A stretch of 64,000 bases of DNA, from assembly GCF_002954775.1 (NCBI RefSeq), contig NZ_PJME01000014.1, forward strand, positions 62,001 through 126,000, in the 5' to 3' direction. This stretch comes from Streptomyces geranii (lineage in GTDB: Bacteria > Actinomycetota > Actinomycetes > Streptomycetales > Streptomycetaceae). The notes below the pieces were generated by a model. It was not told the DNA's origin. It did not search any database and worked only from the letters and a program-made list of their open reading frames with translations. Below are positions 58,541 through 64,000 of the stretch, piece by piece; the stretch's first letter is position 1; every line of letters begins with the position of its first letter. The translations under genes were made by a program, and so were the position numbers.

Positions 58541-59836
58541 ATGACACATCCGTCGGGCCGCCGTCGCAAGGCCCCGGCAACGCCTCCCCCCGTCAGCAAC
58601 CGCCCGCGGATCGCGGCGTATCTCGTCGTCGCGTCCCTGACCGTCGCCTCCCTGACCGCCGGATACCTGACGCTGGTCCGCGCCGACCGGACCGTGCCGA
58701 CGGCCTCCGTGGGGCACGAGGGAACCACCAAGGCCTCCGCGAAGGCGACCCAGGAACCGCAGTGGGACGGCAGGACCGAGGTCCTCGGGGACGGTTCCAC
58801 CTCCTACACCGGGCCGCAGCAGGGCCGGTTGAAGCCGGTGCCGCTCAAGCCCGGTGAGAAACCACCCCAGTTCGTCGTCTTCTCCTGGGACGGCGCGCTG
58901 TCGGGCGACGACGAACTCTTCGCCCACTACCTGGAGTTGTCCGAGAAGTACAACGCCAACATGACGTACTTCCTCACGGGCATCTACCTGCTGCCCAAGG
59001 ACAAGGCCGACCTCTACCAGCCCCCGCAGCACCCCGAGGGCTCGGCGGCGATCAGCTACGCCACCGACGACCACATCCGCACCACCCTCGAACAGCTGGG
59101 CAGGGCCTGGGAGTCGGGCAACGAGATCGGCACCCACTTCAACGGCCACTTCTGCGGCGAGAAGGGCGGCGGCGACTGGAGCGTCGCCGAGTGGAAGAGC
59201 GAGATCGACCAGTTCTTCTCCTTCGTGGAGAAGTGGAAGACCAACACCGGCTACACCGACCTCGATCCGCTGCCGTTCGACATCAGGGAAGAGGTCACAG
59301 GCGGGCGCGCGCCCTGCCTGGAGGGCCAGGCGAACCTGCTGAAGGCCGCCGAGAGCTACGGCTGGCGCTACGACGCCAGTTCGGCCGGTGACTTCCAGAT
59401 CTGGCCGGCGAAGAAGAACGGCATGTGGGACTTCCCGCTGCAGATGCTCCCCTACGAGGGCGGCGACTACCAGGGCCTCTCCATGGACTTCAACTTCCTC
59501 TACAACCAGTCCGACGGCGAGACCGACGGCGCCCCGGCCAACTACCCGCAGTGGCAGCAGGAGACCGTCGACTCCTACATGGCCGGCTTCGACCGCGTGT
59601 ACTACGGCAGCCGCGCCCCGCTGTTCATCGGCAACCACTTCGAGGACTGGAACGGCGGCATCTACATGAAGGCCGTCGACGAGGTCATCGCGACCATGTG
59701 CACGAAGGCGGAGGTCAAGTGTGTCTCCTTCAAGGAACTCGCCGACTGGCTCGACGTGCAGACCCCGGCGACGCTGGAGCGGCTGCGCGGCCTGGACCCG
59801 GCGCAGTCGCCGGACTGGTCGACCGTTGTGAAGTGA
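58541..59836 (+). CDS. Membrane-anchored NodB-like polysaccharide deacetylase family protein
   Basis: A 431-residue protein with a basic N-terminus, one membrane span (about residues 24-45) and an extracellular domain. FVVFSWDGALS (about 111-121) corresponds to the NodB motif 1, with Asp in the place of the catalytic base, and GNEIGTHFNGHFCGE (about 194-208) to the His-x3-His metal site. PFDIREEVTGGRAPCLEG resembles motif 3. Whether it retains deacetylase activity is uncertain since motif 1 has a single Asp. It follows the class A PBP by 40 nt, suggesting a joint role in cell wall assembly or modification. Confidence 0.78.
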   Translation: MTHPSGRRRKAPATPPPVSNRPRIAAYLVVASLTVASLTAGYLTLVRADRTVPTASVGHEGTTKASAKATQEPQWDGRTEVLGDGSTSYTGPQQGRLKPVPLKPGEKPPQFVVFSWDGALSGDDELFAHYLELSEKYNANMTYFLTGIYLLPKDKADLYQPPQHPEGSAAISYATDDHIRTTLEQLGRAWESGNEIGTHFNGHFCGEKGGGDWSVAEWKSEIDQFFSFVEKWKTNTGYTDLDPLPFDIREEVTGGRAPCLEGQANLLKAAESYGWRYDASSAGDFQIWPAKKNGMWDFPLQMLPYEGGDYQGLSMDFNFLYNQSDGETDGAPANYPQWQQETVDSYMAGFDRVYYGSRAPLFIGNHFEDWNGGIYMKAVDEVIATMCTKAEVKCVSFKELADWLDVQTPATLERLRGLDPAQSPDWSTVVK

Positions 59837-59990
59837 TCGTCCCGACCTGACAGTCCTGACCTGATTGTCCGTCAACTTCCTTATGAGTAAAGGGAGTTCA
59901 AAGGGCATCCCCCTTCACGGGGCCTTCACAGGGCATGCAAAAATTCCACGACCCGGCATCCCCCATCGCCGGGCCAAGAGGGGAACATTC
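59837..59990. other. Leader region of the amidase-domain gene
   Basis: 154 bp with a CCCGGC/GCCGGG hairpin (59952-59957, 59968-59973) directly ahead of the ribosome site. Short G/C blocks alternate upstream. I looked for a ydaO-type riboswitch, frequent before cell-wall hydrolase genes, and did not find its conserved core. Confidence 0.4.
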
Positions 59991-61190
59991 GTGAAGTCAA
60001 GCAACATGGGCCGTACGCGCCGACGCGCCGCCATAGTCGTCGCGGCGGCTGCCTCGGCCGCCGTGGGAGCGACGCTGCTGCCGGCCGCGAGCGCGAGCGC
60101 GGCGGACCGGCAGGTGGACCAGCGGACCAGGGCCACCTTCCAGCGGCTGGCCGACGCGGTCCTCACCGACCGTACGGACGCGCTGGTCGACCGCGGACAG
60201 GGCACCCGGAAGAAGCCGCTGACCAACGGCTTCTCCGGTCACGTCCGGCTGTCCGCCGCACTGGCCCGCAGCGAGGGCACCGCGCTGTCCTCGCTGGAGA
60301 CCCGCAGGAACCGGCTCGCCGCACTCGGCGAGAAGTACGGCAAGGCCGACACCGCCGTCACCCTGAACAGCACCCGCCTCCAGGGCGGCAAGGCCGAGGT
60401 CGAGGTCACCGAGACCACGACCCTGACGTACAAGAAGGTCCGCGGCGACGAACCGGCGACCACCGGCTTCCAGGCCCACCACCGGCTGACGTTCACCGCC
60501 GACGCGCGCGGCGACTGGCAGCTCACGGGCATCCGGAACACCGACCCGGCCGCCGGTGTCGCGGTGAACCAGCCGACCGCCGACGCGACCGCCAAGCCGT
60601 CCGTCTCCGCCATGGTCGCGACCGTGGCCGCCGCCGACGACACCATGCCCAACGCCCCCCGCGCGGCCCTCACCCGCCCGGCCCCGGCCAACGCCAAGAC
60701 CCTCACCGGCGGCGCCTACGACTACAAGGCCATGGCGACGTACGCGGAGAAGTACTGGAGCACCTACAACCCCGACTACCCCAACTTCAACGGGCACGGC
60801 GCGGGCGGCGACTGCACCAACTTCGTCAGCCAGTCCCTGAAGGCGGGCGGCTGGAAGCACGCGCCCGGCTATGTGTACGACTACACCAAGTGGTTCGGCA
60901 ACGCCGAGATCCAGTCGGACTCGTTCGTCGGCGTCAACGAGTGGTCCTGGTTCGCCCAGAACTCCAAGCGCACCAAGAGCCTCGCGAACGTCTACCAGAT
61001 GGACGTCGGTGACGTCCTCCAGATGGACTTCGACCGGGACGGCTCCAAGGACCACACGATGATCGTCACGTACCGCAACGCCCAGGGCGTGCCGTACCTG
61101 ACCTACCACTCCGCCAACACCTACCGCAGGTCGCTGGCGAGCATCATCTCCTCGGAACCCAACGCCTGGTACTACGCCTACCGCACCTGA
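59991..61190 (+). CDS. Secreted amidase-domain protein
   Basis: A 399-residue exported protein. GTG start after GAGGGG. Signal peptide with hydrophobic core AAIVVAAAASAAVGATLLPA and cleavage near ASA-AD. A helical/beta spacer domain (about 45-230) precedes a C-terminal putative amidase domain (Amidase_6-like): YDYKAMATYAEKYW, the nucleophile Cys in GGDCTNFVSQSLKAGGW, and a histidine in SKDHTMIVTY. Fold is of the papain-like NlpC type. Likely acts on peptidoglycan or a secreted peptide. Convergent with the coiled-coil gene. Confidence 0.85.
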   Translation: MKSSNMGRTRRRAAIVVAAAASAAVGATLLPAASASAADRQVDQRTRATFQRLADAVLTDRTDALVDRGQGTRKKPLTNGFSGHVRLSAALARSEGTALSSLETRRNRLAALGEKYGKADTAVTLNSTRLQGGKAEVEVTETTTLTYKKVRGDEPATTGFQAHHRLTFTADARGDWQLTGIRNTDPAAGVAVNQPTADATAKPSVSAMVATVAAADDTMPNAPRAALTRPAPANAKTLTGGAYDYKAMATYAEKYWSTYNPDYPNFNGHGAGGDCTNFVSQSLKAGGWKHAPGYVYDYTKWFGNAEIQSDSFVGVNEWSWFAQNSKRTKSLANVYQMDVGDVLQMDFDRDGSKDHTMIVTYRNAQGVPYLTYHSANTYRRSLASIISSEPNAWYYAYRT

Positions 61191-61201
61191 CCGGCCCGCC
61201 C

Positions 61202-61236
61202 CCGCCGCTCCGGCCCCCTCCAGGGCCGGGCGGCGG
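61202..61236. terminator. Bidirectional terminator
   Basis: Stem CCGGCCC/GGGCCGG (61210-61216 with 61223-61229) extended by CCGCCG/CGGCGG (61202-61207 with 61231-61236), between convergent genes. Confidence 0.7.
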
Positions 61237-61253
61237 TCGCGGCAGGTGGTGGC

Positions 61254-62723
61254 TCAGTGGGCGGTCATGCCGCGCTCCTCGCGGATGAGGGCCACCACAC
61301 CGGCGACCACCTGCCGCACGGCCTCCGTCTCCGTCAGGAAGTGCCAGTAGTCGGGGTGCCGGCCCTCCAGCGAGGCGATCGCCCGGTCCAGCCGGGCCAC
61401 CGACTCGTCCAGCGGACGGGCGTGCCGGGGGTCCGGGGTGTTGCGCCCCGACATGGCCAGCCGCTGCGCGTCCCGGATCGCGAAGCGCGTACGGTCGATC
61501 TCGCCCTGCGGGTCCTTCTGCACGGCGTTCAGCCGCCGCAGCCGCTCCCCGGCCGCCGACACCGCCTCGTCGGTGGTGTTCAGCAGCGCCCGCGCCGTCG
61601 ACAGCAGTGACGTCGCGTCCGGCCAGCGCTGGGCGTCCCGCGCCGTCTGCGCCTCCTTCAGCCTCGCCTCGGCCTGCCGTACGTGGTCAGTGGCCTGCTC
61701 CGGCACCTGCTGGAGGTCCTGCCAGCACGCCGCCGAGAACCGCCGCCGCAGCTCGCTCAGCACCGGCTGCACCTGCCCCGACCTGGTGGTCAGCGCCTCG
61801 GCGCGAGTCCGCAGCGACACCAGCCGGTGGTCGATCTCCGCCGCCCGCTCGGGCAGCCGCTCCGCCTCCGCCCGCACCGCCTCCGCCTCACGCGCGACCC
61901 GGTCGGCCCGCTCCAGCGTGTCCGGTACGCCGTGCTGCCCCGCGCCCTGGTTGAGGCGCGTCAGTTCGGGCCCGAGGGCGGCGAGCCTGGCGGCCAGGTC
62001 GTCCGCCCGCAGCCCCGAGCCCCGTGCCGTGTCCAGCGCGTTCGACGCGGCCAGCAGCGACTGGCGGGCCCGCTCCACCGAGGGCGCCAGCCGGGCCAGC
62101 TGCGTCTCCGCCTTGCCGAGCAGCGGCCCGAGTCCGTCCGCGAAGCGGTCCAGGTCCTGCTTGACCCGCCCCAGCTCCTCCTTGGCCCGGGTCAGCTCAC
62201 CACGGGCCTGGTTGGCGGCCGAGGCCTCCAGATCGTCACGGTCGAGATCATGCGCGTCCACGGCGTTGATGTACTGGCCGCTGGCCTCGTCGATCCGGCG
62301 CCCGAGCCCCTCGAAGTCGGCGACGGCACGCCGGGCGGCGGGGGTGTCGTCGACGGCCCTGATGGTCTCTATCGAGATCCGCAGATCCCGCTGGGCGGTG
62401 TCCAGTTCGTAGAAGGCAGCGGCGGCGGCGTCCTTCGCGGCCTGCGCCTCGGCCCGCTGACTCTCGGCCCGCCCACCGAACCACCGCCGCGTACCGCCCC
62501 CGGCGAAGGAGGCGGGCAGGGCGAGGAGCAGCGGCAACGGCAGCAGTACGAGCGTCAGCGCGTCCCGGGCGGCGGCGCGCACGCCGGTGCGGGGTGCCGC
62601 GGGCGGGCGGCGCGGTGCCGAGGGTTCCGGGGGACGGGGCGACCGGTGCGTGCCTGACGCAGGCGGCGCAAGCGACGCGGTCGGCGCAATCGGCGTGTAC
62701 GGCTCAGAATTGGTCGCCGTCAC
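61254..62723 (-). CDS. Coiled-coil membrane protein, function unknown
   Basis: A 489-residue protein starting GTG (TATNSEPYTPIAPTA) after GGGAGAGGG. A Pro/Ala-rich N-terminus, one membrane span (LTLVLLPLPLLLALPASF, about residues 54-72), and then about 380 residues of Ala/Glu/Arg-rich coiled coil (for example QARGELTRAKEELGRVK). It ends in a compact region with DYWHFLTETEAVRQVVAGVV. No enzymatic motif is seen. The arrangement suggests an envelope-anchored scaffold. A longer start at 62762 (MNRAGQF) is possible. Confidence 0.8.
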   Translation of the reverse strand: MTATNSEPYTPIAPTASLAPPASGTHRSPRPPEPSAPRRPPAAPRTGVRAAARDALTLVLLPLPLLLALPASFAGGGTRRWFGGRAESQRAEAQAAKDAAAAAFYELDTAQRDLRISIETIRAVDDTPAARRAVADFEGLGRRIDEASGQYINAVDAHDLDRDDLEASAANQARGELTRAKEELGRVKQDLDRFADGLGPLLGKAETQLARLAPSVERARQSLLAASNALDTARGSGLRADDLAARLAALGPELTRLNQGAGQHGVPDTLERADRVAREAEAVRAEAERLPERAAEIDHRLVSLRTRAEALTTRSGQVQPVLSELRRRFSAACWQDLQQVPEQATDHVRQAEARLKEAQTARDAQRWPDATSLLSTARALLNTTDEAVSAAGERLRRLNAVQKDPQGEIDRTRFAIRDAQRLAMSGRNTPDPRHARPLDESVARLDRAIASLEGRHPDYWHFLTETEAVRQVVAGVVALIREERGMTAH

Positions 62724-62856
62724 ATCCCTCTCCCGTGCTGTGAACTGCCCTGCCCGGTTCATTCTCCCACCGGTAGAGGACGAACACACGGCCCGGTCGG
62801 TTCGCGCTGCGCGTACCCGGCCGTACTCCGGGGTGCGCACCGGGCCACGGCGAGGC

Positions 62857-63648
62857 TCACTCCCCGGCGACGCGCACCCGTATGCTCCCGTCCTGCGTCT
62901 TCGCCGACACCACGTGGGCACTGCTCTCGGCGCGCGGTACGGACACCTTCACGGAGCCGTCGTCCGAGTCGGCCGTCACGCGGTACGTCTCGCGGGGCAG
63001 CTCGATCGTGAGCGAGCCGTCGTCGCTGCTCGCCTCGACGAGGTCGGGCGCGGAGCCGAGTTCGAGCCGCACCGAGCCGTCCTCCGAGTGCGCCCGCACC
63101 TGCTGGGAACGTACCCCGAGGGCGCGGATCGCCCCGTCGTCCGTGTACAGCTTCAGCGGTCCCGTGGAGTCCTTGACGGTGACGGAGCCGTCCTCGGAGC
63201 GGATGTCGAGGGGCTGCTCGAAGCCGCGCGCGGTGACCCTCCCGTCGTCGTTCCGCACGACCACCGAGACACCGGCGGGCACCTCGATGCGGTGCTCGGC
63301 GGAGCAGTCGGCGACCACGCCCGAGCACTTCACCCGCAGCTTGAGCCGGTCGTCCTTCATGGACCAGGTCACCTTGGGATCCTTGCCGAGCGTGACGGAG
63401 CCCTGGAACCAGCGGGTCACCTCGATCCGCCCCGGCTCACCCGAGTCGACGGCGACGATGTCGAGCGCCGACTCGTTCGACTCGACGGTGAGCGTCCGCC
63501 CCTCCAGAGCGAAGGAACGCCGCTCCGGATCCTTGTCGTCCCCGGCGGACGCACAGGCCGACGCGGTGAGGACGAGCGCGGCCACGACGCCGGTGACGGC
63601 GACGGAACGGGTGCGCGGAAACGCTGATACTGACGCTGATCGGGCCAT
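62857..63648 (-). CDS. DUF4097 beta-repeat lipoprotein
   Basis: A 263-residue lipid-anchored secreted protein. The signal ends in lipobox ASAC. The mature part is a right-handed beta solenoid of the DUF4097/adhesin type, with repeated DDG/EDGS turns (NDDGRV, SEDGSV, TDDGAI, SEDGSV, SDDGSL, SDDGSV, TQDGSI) every about 17-22 residues. Two cysteines (CSGVVADC) probably form a disulfide. Role unknown; such proteins often sit near membrane stress genes. It is 133 nt upstream of the coiled-coil gene in the same direction. Confidence 0.87.
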   Translation of the reverse strand: MARSASVSAFPRTRSVAVTGVVAALVLTASACASAGDDKDPERRSFALEGRTLTVESNESALDIVAVDSGEPGRIEVTRWFQGSVTLGKDPKVTWSMKDDRLKLRVKCSGVVADCSAEHRIEVPAGVSVVVRNDDGRVTARGFEQPLDIRSEDGSVTVKDSTGPLKLYTDDGAIRALGVRSQQVRAHSEDGSVRLELGSAPDLVEASSDDGSLTIELPRETYRVTADSDDGSVKVSVPRAESSAHVVSAKTQDGSIRVRVAGE

Positions 63649-63833
63649 GGTCCTGCTCCCCCAGAGGCGAATGCCGAGACTCTTCGACGACTCTTCGACC
63701 GTACGGATCCGTCACCCGCCGGGGCATCCGGGACGCTCCCCGATTCGTACGGGGGAAAACCCCCGAAGACCTCCGGGTCGGATACGGGTTTGGTGGGCAG
63801 TGCCCCGGGCAATGTAGGCTGACGACTCGTCCT

Positions 63834-63908
63834 GGGCGCGTAGCTCAGTGGTAGAGCGCCGCCCTTACAAGGCGGATGTCGGCGGTTCGAAACCGTCCGC
63901 GCCCACCA
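63834..63908 (+). tRNA. tRNA-Val (anticodon UAC)
   Basis: Acceptor stem GGGCGCG (63834-63840) pairs with CGCGCCC (63898-63904), discriminator A, and CCA is encoded (63906-63908). The D-arm TAGCTCAGTGGTAGAGC and T-arm with GGTTCGAAACC are canonical. Anticodon stem CGCC/GGCG encloses loop CTTACAA, so the anticodon is TAC, reading GUA valine codons, which are rare in this GC-rich genome. Confidence 0.97.
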
Positions 63909-63932
63909 GGGCTGGACAGCAGGATCAGGTAA

Positions 63933-63961
63933 GAGGCCCCCGGCGGTTCGCCGGGGGCCTC
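63933..63961 (+). terminator. Terminator after tRNA-Val
   Basis: A perfect 13-bp stem (63933-63945 with 63949-63961) with a 3-nt loop, 24 nt past the tRNA. The remaining bases to the window end show no feature. Confidence 0.92.
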
Positions 63962-64000
63962 TTCGTGTGGTGAACGCGACCTTCGCATCGGCCCCTTACG

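Noticed and set aside
59837..59990. Possible ydaO (c-di-AMP) riboswitch before the secreted amidase-domain gene
   Set aside because: The conserved motif blocks of ydaO are absent; only a short hairpin is seen.
1..64000. CRISPR array, prophage, insertion sequence or integrase
   Set aside because: No regularly spaced repeats with unique spacers, and no transposase, integrase or phage structural proteins in any frame.

Overview
The window is high-GC actinobacterial chromosome and almost certainly Streptomyces. Codons are strongly G/C-biased at third positions, lipobox secretion signals and GTG starts are common, and several families are typical of streptomycetes (DUF3145, DUF3052, a FasR-type PucR regulator, an SCO2400-like zinc-ribbon membrane protein). 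The order fasR-fabD-fabH-acpP-fabF is the known Streptomyces primary fatty-acid cluster. No rRNA, prophage, transposase or CRISPR array was seen; one tRNA gene lies at the right end.

Layout. 1-6090 (minus strand) is a sugar or sugar-acid operon: a mandelate-racemase-family dehydratase, a zinc dehydrogenase, a U32-like protein of unknown role, a sugar-binding lipoprotein and a sugar ABC ATPase cut by the window edge. A 440-bp control region (6091-6530) holds a promoter, direct repeats, a LacI-type operator and a possible 21-codon leader ORF. A LacI regulator then precedes a YtfQ/R/T-YjfF-type (galactofuranose-like) ABC transporter (7669-12473). 12.6-26.4 kb is mixed: an SCO2400-like protein, MarR with a CurA-like reductase, a serine hydrolase with an M14 carboxypeptidase, an EI24 membrane protein, a pyroglutamyl-peptidase-like protein with Ser in place of the catalytic Cys, TetR with a GH3 beta-glucosidase, and galM with a GDSL lipoprotein. 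26.7-32.4 kb holds DUF3145 and the fas cluster. 32.4-44.7 kb carries pirin, a second serine hydrolase, GNAT, MerR with an aldo-keto reductase, DUF4429, an alpha/beta hydrolase, TetR with an MFS exporter, a potassium channel and aceE.

45.2-55.3 kb is the most interesting section. It holds DUF3052, AhpE and a Ter stress module: two tandem TerD proteins, a DUF475/TerC-like membrane protein, a TerA-like protein, a third TerD with a degenerate second calcium loop, and a biosynthetic set (HpcH/citrate-lyase-like enzyme, a double-phosphoribosyltransferase fusion and a HAD phosphatase). Comparative-genomic work has linked such sets to synthesis of a nucleoside-like metabolite. 55.3-63.6 kb is envelope-oriented: DedA, an FmdB-type zinc ribbon, a class A PBP with a degraded transpeptidase site, a NodB-like deacetylase, an amidase-domain secreted protein, a coiled-coil membrane protein and a DUF4097 lipoprotein. 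tRNA-Val(UAC) with a strong terminator follows.

Two dispersed repeat families run through the window. Family A (six copies) starts with the core AGGGGCGCGGGG. Four copies lie in gaps downstream of genes, one encodes the C-terminus of DedA, and one lies in frame inside the Ter phosphoribosyltransferase fusion. Family B is a G/C-rich palindromic element; one copy has perfect 30-bp arms.
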